From the NCBI GenBank assembly GCA_022578965.1, contig MU400625.1:62001-126000 (forward strand): a DNA stretch of 64,000 nucleotides, written 5' to 3'. The notes below the pieces were generated by a model, which was not told where the DNA came from, made no database searches, and was given only the letters and a program-made list of their open reading frames with translations. Position numbers and translations under genes: made by a program. Source of the DNA: Xylaria sp. FL1777. Taxonomy: Eukaryota > Ascomycota > Sordariomycetes > Xylariales > Xylariaceae. This document shows, in pieces, positions 1-11,872 of the stretch (the stretch's first letter is position 1; every line of letters begins with the position of its first letter).

Positions 1-3000
1 TCGGCCTACCTATATTCTCTCAACCACAAAGCATTGAACCCAATAGGAGTTGGTTACCTTATCTTACAAGCCTTAGGATGGTGCTATCTAGCGACGGTTT
101 CAAAGCAATGCGACCAGCTTGGAATTCAACCTTCCCGCTCGGTTACCGAGGTTGAGGATAAGTCGACTCGCAGCAGTCTGATCTATCTAAGCTTTTTTAT
201 ATCTCCGCTATGCGGAGACTCTAGGTACTAGCGCTTCAATGTTTGCTAACTCCAACAAGAAGATGACATATAAAGGGCAACCTGCCGCGCGTTCCGGGGT
301 AAAAGGGGAAAAAAGAAAAAACAATTGCGACGACTTTTTAAAAATGATACGTTGATGTCAACGCATGGATGAGTACAATTCAACGATCGTAATGGGCCTT
401 TTCTGCCCAAGGTAGATCGTTTATCCTTCCTAATTCGTCATTCACCAATGATATCCTCGCAGCTGTCCCAATCTGGACTTTGCTCCAACAGATCGGTTGC
501 TTCATTGTCACCGTACCAAACGCACAACATAGCCACGATGACGATCGCACGAGTCAAGCATTAACGGGGGAACAGTGTGGGTGGAAAAAGAAAGGATAGT
601 GATCGTCAGGCACGCGGCGATCAAATGCCCCGAGCACCCACCGATCAGGTCCATCCTTAAAGCTGCTGATCTGGGGGAATGCTGCGGATTATCCTGCCAA
701 CCTGTTTGCGTCGTACACTACCTACAAACGGGTGACGTGTAAGCAAGCCAAAACAAACCCTAGTTTAGGATACACTTATAATTCCTCCGAATTGGCTGCC
801 TCTTGCCTGATATTATAGACTAGCGTTTCTCCTTTGCAGTTTGCTTACATTATTGTGGCTGTCCGCTCTTCTAATCTCGAAGGTTTGGTCTGATGCCATT
901 AAGAAGGGGTGCTTTCAGAGCTCCATAACTATTCGCTACATCAAACACATCACACCTCAGAAAGCAATCAAAACGTCAGATTGTAGTCGACTAAGCATCC
1001 TCAGAATAGGCTAAACTGACTCCGCCTTTTCAGCTCGACCAGCTAAGGCTGATTTCAGAGCATTAAACACTAACGTATACCCAATGGGCTGGTCAAGAAA
1101 TTAGTTCGGCAACGGCGTTTCACGACGACGGCAAAACATGATTTACTAAGTCTTGCCTTATTATACTACGTGTGAGCAGCAAGTCAAAGGCACTTAATTC
1201 ATAAGATTTGTTATATCGCGGCAATCTAGATGATTTCCTTACCTGGAGGGGATGGCCGAAAATGATCTCGAAATGTCTCACCTCTACAGCAAGTTCACCG
1301 CCACGACTCAGCGGACAGCTGCAGCAGCTCGGGAACTAGGAAAAGGAAAGAAATCCAAGCCCTCAATGAAAATGTCATACGTGCAGTATTACATGTTAAA
1401 TTTTGTGAAGACCTAGATAGTAACAACCCACCAGGCGAGAAAACCTCGGCATCAAGCTTGAATGTCAATCGGCGTCACATTAATAAAGAAACATTACTCA
1501 AGGATAATAAACTTTGCCATGTATAGCGGTAGGTAGGTGGCCGTATTGTGTTCTATCTTTAAGTCTACCATAATGCTTCGTTGAAACCCAAATTCGCCAA
1601 CCCAGTTTCTAAGAGGGTCAATTCGATGATCTAAAGCGCTCCTAACCATAGGAAACTAAAATCATTTGCCTCTTTTCGGTGTGTTTGTCTAGTCTATATA
1701 CCTGTGTCCAACTTCATATTTCGGTACCTATGCACAACTAGATTAAACGGAAGAGCACACGTTCGTTAGATCCCCCCTATGTTGAAGCTAATAAATTTCA
1801 GAGCAAACTGACGCCTCAACACGACGTCTAAGTCCACCAATCATTCGAGAATTACTCATAGTATTACCAAGCCCAACTGTTAAGCTGCTGCATGCGTAAA
1901 AAAAATTCACTCTATACCTGACTCTGGTTACCCGGGGAAAAAACAAAAGGTATTTCTTTTACAAGTATGCCCGCTGCTGTTCTGTCTGACTGTAGCTGAT
2001 TTGGCTATACTGCAAATTTCTGTATTGCTGCGACTCGGTGGTCTGCGCATAGCTGTCGTCGCCCACCGTTCTATGACTGTGATGGCTGTACGCTCAGCTG
2101 TGATGATGCAGTTTAACCACTTGCCCAGGTGGCTTGCTTGTATAGCATCATTAGTTTCCACTGCCCTATATTCGTATCGAATAAATCTAGCCGTTCCGAA
2201 CCAATCATACATAACACAAATTTTCTATCCTATAGTGTACGGCGATATTAAAGGCAGCTTATTTTTCATCAAATGCATTAATTGCAACATTATAGCCTAT
2301 TGTAAAGATTGTTTGTTGTATGAATACCTAGTTAACTGGGTTAATGAATTATTTCACTAGTAAGAAGTGAAGAACCCTTAAGATCTCTTAGTTTTATAGG
2401 AGTATTAGGATGCACCGAGGGCTCCGGATTTCAAGAACAAAAAAAAAATACACGTATGTTTATGAGAAATATATTTGTTACATACGATTCCTACAATGTT
2501 AGTAGATAGTCTTTGCGAGTCAAGCATAGTTCGCATTACATTAGATCACGATTAAGTACCGGGTTATAATAGTTAGACGAAGAGCAGTCATTATGTAAGA
2601 TGCTTTAAGATTACTTAATAGTAAAACCCCAAGCACCAAGCACCATAGACAGATATCAATAGACACTCCCATTACACGCAGCAATACGGAAGTGTATGAT
2701 AACCTGAGATGAACATTCAGTATACCTGCATACATAGAGTACCTAATATGCACACTTACCTAGGTATTTATTTGCAAGCACATATGTAGGTGGGTATTAG
2801 TTATGCCTTCCTGTGCAGGTATATTATACTGCGGCGCCTTCCAACTATCATCTCTACGCAATGGACTGACAGGAGAGCAGGAACATCCCTCACTCCGTCT
2901 ACGGCGGCATCTACTCCAATATTCGCCTTGGTGGGGTGATTCCTCGTTCCTCATTTCTCCAATGATTCTTATTTCTCTTTTTCCGTATCTGATTCTGATC

Positions 3001-3145
3001 TGCCACCATATCCTCCTCATAGCTTCACATACCTGTCTAATCAGGATCCAGACGCACACAAAGACACAGACACATTTCCAAACTGTCAGCTGCGTTTCAG
3101 ATACAACCTCATGTTATCATATCGTTTAAACAGTAATCTGAAAAG
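1..3145. other. Gene-poor, AT-rich leader region
   Basis: No open frame here shows recognisable family motifs or a plausible spliced structure. Two overlapping frames at 1928-2212 (-) and 2001-2360 (+) are of low complexity and mirror each other, so neither is called. A 54-codon frame at 1252-1416 (+) starts with ATG and is rich in Ala/Lys, but nothing supports it further. A CCTAGG palindrome lies at 2759-2764. Read as intergenic or decayed sequence. Confidence 0.5.
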
Positions 3146-4674
3146 ATGGCCGAGCTCCTATCTATTGCAGATGTGTCTGCTATCCCTCCTTCCATGGACC
3201 CTATTTATACCGGCCAATCTGCTCCTCTCGCACTTACGGCCGAGGGGATCCGTGCAATTCTCCGGCGTGCGAAGTCGGCAGGCTACCAAAGTAGTTCTGG
3301 AGCTTCTCGAGGTTCCGTTACACCAGACGAAGACGATGACAAAAACGAGCATGCAAGAGCTAGAACCAACTCACCTACGCGTGCCAACTCGAAACGCAGA
3401 AGATCTGCAGCGCCTATTACTTACACAGAGATAAGGCACCGCTCTCTAAGGTACAGAAGAAGCATTCATTACGTTTTTCATATTAACCGTTGATCAGTGG
3501 AGCGAGCGTCGGAACTCCATCGCCTTCACTATGCTCGGAACTAGGCTTATATGATCGAAACAATTCATCCTCTGGTATTAGTCACCCTTCAATTCAATAC
3601 GGAGCAGCATCGGACGAGAGGAGTCCGTCTAGAGGTCGAACCTGGAGACGTGAGGATACACCTCATCCTGGCATCATTAGAAGGGACAGAAATCGCCAGG
3701 ATGACGAGAGGAGTAATATTTCTAGGAGGCGTCAGTATAGGCATAGTGAAGCGACTCCAGAGCAAGTAGGATACTCACCACCATCATCTGAGGCCGATGA
3801 CCTCGTTCTCAGCGCCTCATCATACGTCACAAAGGGGGAGTTTCGACTACACAACTATCAGGAACCAGGTGAATTCCGGTTCCCAAAGTCTAGAAGCCAA
3901 CCAGAGTCCATCTGGAAGACTGGTGACGGATTTTCAGATGATGAGGCGAGACCCCAATTTGTCTTCCCCATGACGCGCAAACGTAAACGTAGGCGATCAA
4001 GGTCGCTCTCCGCTTTCGGACAGCTCTCGCTATATACTGAAGCTGCTCTCGAACATAACCCGGAAGAACCAACTTCGACCCGGTCACATCTGAAGGAGTC
4101 GTATCGATTGTGGGGGCGAGTTGGCGAAATGATGAAAGACCTGTGGCCAACGAGAGAGAATTTCATGGAGCCTTCGGTCGCCAAAAAACCGAGGAATATT
4201 GTGACTGAAAACTACAGTACCATCGAGTCCGCGCCGCCCTTTAACCCGATATTTTCGTCAATGTCAACGCCAAAGGTGAAGCAGACTGTGCAACGAAAGA
4301 GACAGGCTTCTGACTTTGAAAATTTTGGAAAACGGGGACTAAGGTCTCAGAGTCGCCACAGAAAACGTCTATCCTCATCATCCACGAGAGTTCAACAAGT
4401 GAACAGGTTTCAAATAGGTGATGAGAAACATGAAAAGGAAAAAAACGGAGTATATGAACGAGTGAGAGATGAGAATTTGCAACAGAGCATGGTAAATAAT
4501 CTTGAAGCCAGTGAATACGACTCTGAAGAGCTAGACGAAGAGGATATGGATGAGTTAGAGAACTCGGATGACGTGGACGAGTACATGAAGAACACTACCC
4601 CAGATTCACAATTGGACGAGTTCTTCTTGACCAGTTGTGATATTGGTGAGCGGCCGATGAGTACCTCCAGTTAA
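3146..4674 (+). CDS. Hypothetical Ser/Arg-rich protein with acidic C-terminus
   Basis: Two exons, 3146-3450 and 3498-4674. The 47-nt intron starts GTACAG, has a TATTAAC branch-like site and ends CAG; splicing in phase 2 joins two long frames into about 493 aa. The product is hydrophilic. The N-terminal part has SPTR-type and KRRR basic motifs, the middle carries the basic run TRKRKRRRSRS (around residue 140), and the C-terminal 60 residues are very acidic (SEELDEEDMDELE), ending in DEFFLTSCDIGE. There is no membrane segment or signal peptide. The basic patches suggest a nuclear protein, but that is inference. I do not recognise the family. Codon use and the clean splice support a real gene. 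Confidence 0.72.
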
Positions 4675-5541
4675 GATACGGCTGAAGACTATCTTAGTAG
4701 TGGCTGGCCTACGTCAATCTATTCACGTTCGATAAGCTGCGTACATGTGAGAGAAACAAATGATGGTGTCTTATTCCTTGCTATCATGGCTTCATGAGGG
4801 CGGGCAAATATTTTATACTCGAATATTGTTGGCTTGTACGATGCTGTACCTCGAATCTTTCTGTTTTGCGAACTAGGAGGTCAAATTAAGATAGTGGAAT
4901 TTATATAAGGAAATGATACGAGGGGAACATGGAGGTCTATGACTCTCTAGGTCTAAGTTACATAATGATATATAGCTAAGCACTCAGCTACGACAGACAG
5001 TCTTTCTGCGATGGCTTTACGAACTACATAGTAACACACTGCATTCTGTTTTTGACTCCTTAGATTTTAAGTATAGAAATGATGATTCGGTAAAACTGGG
5101 TATAGTTGGGGTCTATTTCTGCTATGTTATAGTAGGATGTAGCCTTCGGCTTGCTTCTATGGGATCCTGCTCCCCGACCTAGTACTAATTAGAGACGACG
5201 AGGGAGGGGCACCATTTCCCCTTTGACGGACTCAATATATGATAATGATTTCACGGCTTTTGATTCTCGCCTTAGAACGCCGGCGCCTGAAAGCCGCTAG
5301 TGGGCCTTCTTTCTTTTAATTTGGGCTTCTCTGTAGATCGCGGTACATAGGTAGGTAAGTTGTTCGATATCGTCATGGTAGAGGTGGCGCTTTTCTCCGC
5401 CTTGATTGGTCTTATCATTGATCTTTCGCCGCGCGTCATGGCTTGGTTAGGGAACATGGGTGTGTCCTGGTTTACCTGTTGATCTTAGTCTTGGAGGCCC
5501 TGTCCTTCATTTGACTTGCAATCACTGAAACTGCGACCGCG
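4675..5541. other. Intergenic, 3' sides of two convergent genes
   Basis: AT-rich spacer between the ends of the hypothetical gene and BUB3. It presumably contains both 3' untranslated regions. A short minus-strand frame at 5272-5457 has no family signal. Confidence 0.5.
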
Positions 5542-6817
5542 CTACTTGGCTTTGCCCTTTGGCAGGGCCTCATTCTCACCGAGCTCTCTCACCAGGATCT
5601 TGGTGCGTCCCTCGCCACTGTAGTCCTCCATGCCAGTTTCGAAACCAGGACACACAGCTACGGCCAGGTAGCGGCCGTCAGCGGAGAAGGCAAGCGCGGC
5701 GACGCTGTCGGGAAACTTTTGGTACACTTTCATGCGTCGCTTAGCGTCGGCATCCCAGAGGGCAACAGTGGCATCACCGCCTCCGCTCGCGAAAGTGCCG
5801 TAGGCCGGGTGAAAGGCCAGCGCGTTGACGGGGTAAACGACGTCGGTGGGAGCGCCACCACTGCCGTCCGGCGGGGGTTGGTTCTGGCGGTGGCACTTGA
5901 AGGCGTATTTCCGGGCCTGTGACTCGGCGGAGGCGTCAAAGAACTCTACGGCCACGCGCCCCTCGATGCTGCTTGTGGCATAGCCCGCATCCGACGGCAT
6001 AGCAGCTACCGCGCGTGTGAGGAACTTTAGTGAGGATTCACGTTGTTGCCACGGAGATGGGGGTGTCTGCGATGATAGGCCCGAGGCGAGCGCTGAGAGA
6101 TCGTAGATGTGAACTAGCCGGGAGGTCATGGCTACTATGAGCTTCGAGGGGCTCGCAGCCATGGCGTGGGGTTTGCCGGGCAGCGATATCTCGAGCGGTG
6201 CTTGGGTGGTGTCGGCTGGATTATGTACGTGGAGTGTGCTGTCCCAGGAGGCGGAGATGACGAGGGCTTTCGCATGATATATTAGCTTGTCTTGTTATGG
6301 TCGGGCGGGCACGTAAATAATACGGGTGCCATGGAAGGGGAGGAAGGGCATCAAAGGGGAGCGCAATAGGCCTGGAGGCCTGTGTGCGTGCGTGTATACT
6401 CACAGTGTTCTCGGTTGTAGACAACCCTCCGTACGGGGGCGGCATGCTTGCTGAGCACAGTCTGTTCGCCACTGGCTAAGTCGAGCCGCGATACCTGCCA
6501 ATCCATACCGGCGCTGAAAGCCTCGTCGTCGTTCGCGCCGAAACACACATCCAGCACGGGCGCGCGGTGCTCGAAGGTCCGGATCAGCGAGCCTTGCTGG
6601 CCCTCCGTGGCGTCGGCGGCCTGTGTGTCGTATAAATATACATTCTTGTCCCAGGAGGAAACAAGGAGCCGTGAGGGTGATTCGGGCGCGAACACAAGTG
6701 CGGATATCGCATCGTTTGGCGGTTGCGCGAGCTCGAATTGCGCTGCTGCGGCGGATGTTAGCCATCGGGATATCATAGGACGGAACCGGGGGTCTTAGGT
6801 GGCTCACCAGGCGCCAT
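5542..6817 (-). CDS. BUB3: Mitotic checkpoint WD40 protein Bub3
   Basis: Three exons on the minus strand: 6817-6808, 6745-6404 and 6266-5542, giving 358 aa. Intron 1 (62 nt) follows ATGGCGCCTG and ends CTAAC...GCAG, so the protein begins MAPAAQFELAQPPNDAIS. Intron 2 is 137 nt (GTGAGT...AAAG). Bub3/Rae1-family signatures are present: SSWDKNVYLYD in the first blade, GMDWQVSRLDL in the second, ISASWDSTL in the third and the conserved VYPVNALAFHPAYGTFASGGGD segment shared with kinetochore-bound Bub3. In the family this propeller binds Bub1 and Mad3/BubR1 and delays anaphase until kinetochores attach. Length matches fungal Bub3. The second acceptor (AAG rather than CAG/TAG) is the least certain point, but it restores an unbroken blade. 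Confidence 0.93.
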
Positions 6818-7325
6818 GTTGATTGATTATGTGCTACTATTTACTATTTCAATGTGGCACTAAGTCGAATGCGAATGATTTGGGTTATCTATATGTTCGG
6901 TAGGCTTGAAGAAACTTGTTAAGACAGTGTCAATTGGTCCGTCGCAGTCGCATGTAGGTAGAGAGACGATAGTTAAACTGGGCTTTAAACTAGGACTCGT
7001 TGCTGCTCAATCGATAAGAGGTAAACAACTTGGAAGCTACAAGGTTACCTAGGAGGTATAAGTACATAAGTAGCTAGTGGTTGAAATACACTGTGCTGCA
7101 CACTGTAAATCTGCCGTAGCCTACCGCCCTAGCTCCCCTAGGCTCTGAGCTACCTGGAGGACCTGGAGGACCTGGAGGGGTTGAGGGGCAGTTGATGACA
7201 TCTACATACTGTGCATACTTACCGTATACAGCTCTTGGGCGATCGCCACTGCGCATCTACCTCTTATTTGCCTCCAAGCTGAAGATACTCATTTCAATCC
7301 ATCATAATTATTCGGATTTGTTGCG
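6818..7325. promoter_or_regulatory. Divergent promoter region BUB3/GPN2
   Basis: A 508-bp spacer between the start codons of BUB3 (-) and GPN2 (+), so it must hold both promoters. It contains a palindromic TTACCTAGG motif at 7045-7053 and a G/A-rich direct repeat (GGACCTGGA units at 7158-7180). No specific factor site can be assigned. Confidence 0.45.
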
Positions 7326-8528
7326 ATGCCTTTCGCGCAACTGGTGCTCGGTAGCCCCGGCGTTGGGAAGAGCACGTATTGCGATGGCAGTAAGTTTGCC
7401 TACCACTATTATTGCTACCTTTCCTTTATTCCTATTTTCCGAACCGTGAAGCTCCTGTGCTCATCGGAAGCCGTGTAGTGCACCAGTTCATGGGCGCCAT
7501 AGGACGAGAGTGCTCAGTCGTCAATCTCGACCCTGCGAACGACAAGACCAACTATCCGTGCGCTTTGGATATTCGGCATCTCGTCACGCTTGAGGAGATC
7601 ATGGCCGAGGACGAACTGGGCCCCAACGGCGGCATCCTTTACGCATTCGAAGAGCTGGAACATAACATGGAATGGCTGGAGAATGGCCTGAAAGAGCTTG
7701 GGGATTCTTATATTCTGTTCGACTGTCCTGGTCAAGTCGAGTTATACACACACCACAACTCCCTTCGTAACATCTTTTTCAAGCTGCAGAAACTAGGATA
7801 CCGAGTAAGCATGCACGCTGGGGGCCTATATAAGTGACTGACGTTCGATACAGCTTGTAGTTGTGCACTTGTCCGATAGTTTTTGCCTGACGCAACCCTC
7901 GCTCTACCTCTCGAACCTCCTCCTTACGCTTCGCGCTATGCTCCAGATGGACCTCCCGCATATCAACGTCCTAACGAAGATCGACAAGGTTGCCTCATAC
8001 GACCCTCTACCATTCAATCTCGACTTCTACACCGAGGTTGAAGACCTATCGTATCTCCTTCCGGAACTTGAAGCAGAAGCCCCGGCAATGCGTAGCGACA
8101 AATTTAGTCGGTTAAATCAAGCTGTCGCCAATCTCGTCAAGAGCTTTGGCCTTGTACGGTTCGAGGTGCTTGCCGTCGAGAATAAAAAGAGCATGATGCA
8201 GCTCTTGCGGGTGGTCGACAGGGCCAGTGGGTATGTCTTTGGTGGTGCCGAAGGAGCCAACGACACGGTCTGGCAGGTGGCGATGCGCAATGAATCGTCT
8301 ATGATGGATGTGCAGGACATCCAGGAACGCTGGGTTGACGCGAAAGACGAATACGATGCCGCCGAGCAAATGGAATGGGAGGAGCAGCAGAAGAAGACTG
8401 GGAACCTTGCTGGTGCGGATACTGGCACTACTACCCCTGACCTTATTCCGGATGACGATGACGAGTTCGATGGTATGCCCCCTCCGATGGGAGATAGTGG
8501 AGTGAAAGTAGTCCGAAGAAAACCATGA
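7326..8528 (+). CDS. GPN2: GPN-loop GTPase 2
   Basis: Three exons, 7326-7389, 7479-7804 and 7854-8528, giving 354 aa. Introns are 89 nt (GTAAGT...GTAG) and 49 nt (GTAAGC...ACAG). The protein starts MPFAQLVLGSPGVGKSTYCDG, a P-loop at residues 9-17. It carries the diagnostic Gly-Pro-Asn insert (ELGPNGG), the G3 motif DCPGQVELYTHH and the G4 motif TKID. GPN loops define the family that, in yeast and human, helps assemble and import RNA polymerase II; the MPFAQLV start and overall length fit the GPN2 branch rather than GPN1 or GPN3. The C-terminus is acidic and Pro-rich. It converges with POP5 with only 4 bp between the stop codons. Confidence 0.96.
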
Positions 8529-8532
8529 CGTC

Positions 8533-9156
8533 TCAGCCTTCGCTCATCTCCACGTCAATACCATACTCCTCTTCCTCGGAGGGGCTTTCTATGGGCGCTG
8601 TGGGCGCTCCTTGTTTGGGTCGGCTTGAAGTACTGAAAATATTGCTTAGAGGGTCGGACGCCTTCGTGGGTTGTCCTTCTTTTGCCTCGAAGATGAGATT
8701 TCGTGCACGACGGATAGCTTCTTCCTCGGCTTGTCGTATGGTGCCGCTGACATGAACGACTCGAAAAACGCATGGTTTGCCATTCTTAACGGGGATCGAA
8801 TTCATGAAACTCAAGGCTGTCCAGACAAATCGGTACGAGGCTCGTGCGATTCGTAGTATAAAGGTGGAGGTTGCTTGCGAGAGATATTTGACTGCACATA
8901 TCGGTCAGTTTTGGTCCGGCCAGAAGAGTATAGGACAGGGCTCGCCTGAAAGACCACCGCCCTCGAGGGCTCCCGAGCCATAGTCGCCAAATAAAGCGGC
9001 CACTTCCGCGCGTATCGCGCGAAGAAGAAGGGCTGGCGTCAGTTCGTTACTGGTGGGCTGATTGAGCAACACAACATCGGGCAAGTTAGTTCGAGTACCC
9101 AACTCGGTGGGGTATAGGATGTTGACTAGAAGATAGCGCTCCTTTATTCTGACCAT
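8533..9156 (-). CDS. POP5: RNase P/MRP protein subunit Pop5
   Basis: Two exons, 9156-8946 and 8891-8533, giving 189 aa. The start MVRIKERYLLVNILYP is the Pop5 N-terminus. FGDYGSG and then VKYLSQATSTFILRIARA, followed by YRLVWTAL and the VSGTIRQAEEEAIRRARNLI helix, match the family, which binds the catalytic RNA of RNase P and RNase MRP in tRNA and rRNA maturation. The best junction uses a GC donor (CAG|GCGAGC) with a CTGAC branch and GCAG acceptor, a 54-nt intron. Two weaker GT donors 9 and 12 nt upstream keep the same frame. The tail is acidic. Stop lies 4 bp from the GPN2 stop. Confidence 0.92.
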
Positions 9157-10518
9157 CGTGTCCGTAGGTTGAGGATAGGATGAAGGGTGATCTAAAGTGG
9201 AATAGGAGATAAATAATGTTGTCGAAGCTTATAATGGCGTAGGAGTTCCCAAGAATCATCGTTGATTGGGAAATTCCCGATTCGGCATCTTTACACTGTC
9301 TACCCCACATGTATTTAAGTACCTAGGTTAGGTACCTAGGTAGTCTATTGCCCTAGATACGTATGCGTAGATTGACAGCTTTATCTTATCAGGATGATAC
9401 TGTGCGAATCTAATATTTGTAGGCCGATTCCAGCCGCTTACCTACGCAGTATATTACTTAGGCCAGCAGTTTCGGTGTACCAATATCACAGAGTTAAGCA
9501 AGTGGCAAAGTATTGACGCCTGTTGAAGAAACGATCAGCAGGCCTAGCTTATGACCAATTTTGCAAAGAAATCAATTCGAAGCGACCGAGCTTTCTGGTG
9601 CCTCAAAAGCTTTATTGTGTGTTAGGAAACGAAGATCATATACACCCTCTTCCTGTGTCTACATACAATTTAGCAATGGTCAGCCATAGAACTGCATCTC
9701 ATGGTTGTTGTCATTACAGTAAGCCGTGCTGCGCCTCGCTATATTCCTACTAGATGCTGGAAGTACGGTGGTCCTATTAGGTTGATCACTAAATCTGTCT
9801 TCCATTCTGCTATTGTCGCCGCGTATTAATATACCGAATCAGCATCAATGTACGATTGGGAATGAGGGAGAAGCAAGACATCTGAAACGCATAACTTTCG
9901 CCGAGACAAGTCGGGCAATCTGATCGATTTCTCACTCGGGAAGTAAGCGATCCCATGAAATGGACAAGGCGAGATCTTATCGACTAGACAGCCTGCTGCA
10001 TGGAGTCCGGATATAACCGGGATCTGGCTACATCCCAACTTGCGATTCCTGGCGAGGTTTGTTCATGGTCAAGATGGAATCTGAACGAATGGACACCAAA
10101 TTTTGAATCAAGGTATCTGATTTGCGAGCAGAACGTAGACTTGTCTGTTGAAACTGTATTCTGCACCTATGTAGCTTGTGAATACGCCGCTGGGTATCTC
10201 GCCTGAGCATGAACCATTGCTGTACATGCTTTGGAAAGAGGCCGGGAGCCGCTGGATTTCTGGTTTGTCTTTAGAGCGCTTGTGCTTGCCCCCCAGGAGC
10301 GTGGGTAATATCAAGAAACTGCAGTAACATGACACTCTGGACGGATAAGTGACGGGGAAAAAGAGGTATACAGTTTTTAGGAATTGTATTTTAGTGTTCC
10401 CAATCAAAACTCCATAACCTAAGCTGCCGCGACAATTAACGGTTATTAACCGAGAACTAACCACCCAGGTTTCCTGATGCCATTCTGATGCTAGATATTG
10501 TCGATGCGATGGTGAGGT
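9157..10518. other. Intergenic between POP5 and eS30
   Basis: No gene supported in 1.36 kb. A double palindrome (two ACCTAGGT copies, 9321-9341) lies about 170 bp upstream of POP5 and could be part of its promoter. Several short frames around 9.5-10.4 kb lack family motifs or codon bias. Confidence 0.5.
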
Positions 10519-10865
10519 TTATGTGCTCGGGCTCGGGTTCATCTAAAACGTATGAGTACTCGGCTACAAAAATGTGGCAGGATAACATACTCTGCGTTTG
10601 CCACCGGCTGTCGTCGCGATGTTCACGAAACGGCGCGTATATAGAATCCGCTTTCGAGCACGACCCTTGGGCGACTTTGCCTTCTCGGCTTTCTCAACCT
10701 AACGTAGAATGTTAGATATGCAGATGACTACTGAGATTCGAACGGCTCGACGAACTTTCGGGGTTTGACTCTTGACCTTGCCTGGCGAAAGTTAGCATCC
10801 TGCGAAGTAGACGTGGAATCGTTTAACATACCGGCACGGGCAAGACTTCCGTGAACTTTACCCAT
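10519..10865 (-). CDS. RPS30: 40S ribosomal protein eS30
   Basis: Found by joining four tiny exons: 10865-10832, 10781-10756, 10698-10591 and 10542-10519, giving 63 aa. Introns are 50, 57 and 48 nt with GTATGT, GTTCGT and GTATGT donors and CTAAC-type branches. Exon 1 reads [12 protein letters not shown], the invariant eS30 start; then [27 protein letters not shown] and the terminal GGKRRMNPSPST. eS30 is a small basic protein of the ribosomal decoding-site region. There is no ubiquitin-like N-terminal fusion, unlike animal FAU, as is usual in fungi. It is transcribed divergently from uS14 (start 741 bp away). Confidence 0.93.
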
Positions 10866-11605
10866 CTTGCGATCGTCGAGCTTTTATAATGAAAATGTCT
10901 TGATGCGCGTGTGGGCGAGGTTTGTGGCTTGATGATGGAAGGGAAGATGGAATTGGTAGACGACGAAGTGGGCTGGGATTTCCGGGAGAGCCAAGTTTGT
11001 GGAGAGAGGCTCGGATCAACCCTGGTCTCTTCCATTAGTCATTGTTCTATTTGGTCTGGCTAATCTTCGGGATATTTACAGATGACTCTCGATACTCCAC
11101 TTTTGTGCGTCAGCTGCAAGCATTGCTGCTGCCAGGTGGCCAATAGTTGAATTCCATTACCTAGGTATCCATCTACGTAGCAGCAAGATAGATACAAAAT
11201 ACCTCCCTACCTCTGCTTTCAGTACACCAGTAACTTCTGGTTTAGTACAGTGCCATATAATAAACAGATAGCCTCCAAATATACCATTTGATGTTCATGC
11301 CTGTAGTATCTGTTTACAAAGGGGAGGCAGAATACCTATTAAGCAGATTAATCACGTGATACCTAAGTCTGCTAGACTAGTCCCAACTAGGTAGGTACCC
11401 ATAACCAGCCAGGCCGACAAGGGTCCTAGGGCAAGATCCACATATATTTTTCGTGGTCGAATTTCGAGTTGGCAGTTGCAATTAATCCGCTTCCTCAATT
11501 TTCCCCCACCAAGCTACCATCTTCATCATCGCATCGTGACCACAACACAAGTCACCCAAGCCTACCACCGCCTATTCCACAGATCGGCTCAAGAAGACTT
11601 CTATC
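10866..11605. promoter_or_regulatory. Shared upstream region of two ribosomal protein genes
   Basis: 740 bp between the start codons of eS30 (-) and uS14 (+). It contains CCTAGG palindromes at 11160-11165 and 11425-11430 and a pyrimidine-rich stretch just upstream of uS14 (about 11490-11580), typical of 5' leaders of highly expressed fungal genes. A bidirectional promoter for co-regulated ribosomal genes is a reasonable inference. Confidence 0.5.
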
Positions 11606-11872
11606 ATGTCTCACGACTCAGTATGGGGAAGTCGCCCTCACGGCTACGGCAAGGGCTCGCGTCAATGGTAGGTACCTTGTCTCGAAATTGCTCTGTGGCG
11701 ACTAATGTTTGCAGCCGGATTTGCACTCACCGTGCCGGTCTGATACGCAAGTACGGACTTGATCTCTGCCGTCAATGCTTTCGTGAGCAGGCTAGTCGCA
11801 TTGGATTTGTCAAGGTTCGTTCATCATACCCTTTAGTTTGTGACAATCTCTGACATATTTCAGCATCAATAA
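11606..11872 (+). CDS. RPS29: 40S ribosomal protein uS14 (S29)
   Basis: Three exons, 11606-11667, 11715-11814 and 11864-11872, giving exactly 56 aa, the length of yeast S29. It starts [19 protein letters not shown] and contains the zinc ribbon C-x2-C-x14-C-x2-C (CRIC ... CRQC), then [14 protein letters not shown]. Introns are 47 nt (GTAGGT...GCAG) and 49 nt (GTTCGT...TCAG); the last exon encodes only His-Gln-stop. The protein binds 18S rRNA in the head of the small subunit. Both the zinc ligands and the terminal sequence are intact. Confidence 0.96.

Noticed and set aside
1252..1416. 54-codon ATG frame, Ala/Lys-rich
   Set aside because: Single short frame with no family signal, promoter element or splice partner; could be chance.
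2001..2360. 119-codon plus frame overlapping a 94-codon minus frame
   Set aside because: Both unrecognised, mutually antisense and of low complexity; no splice partner found.
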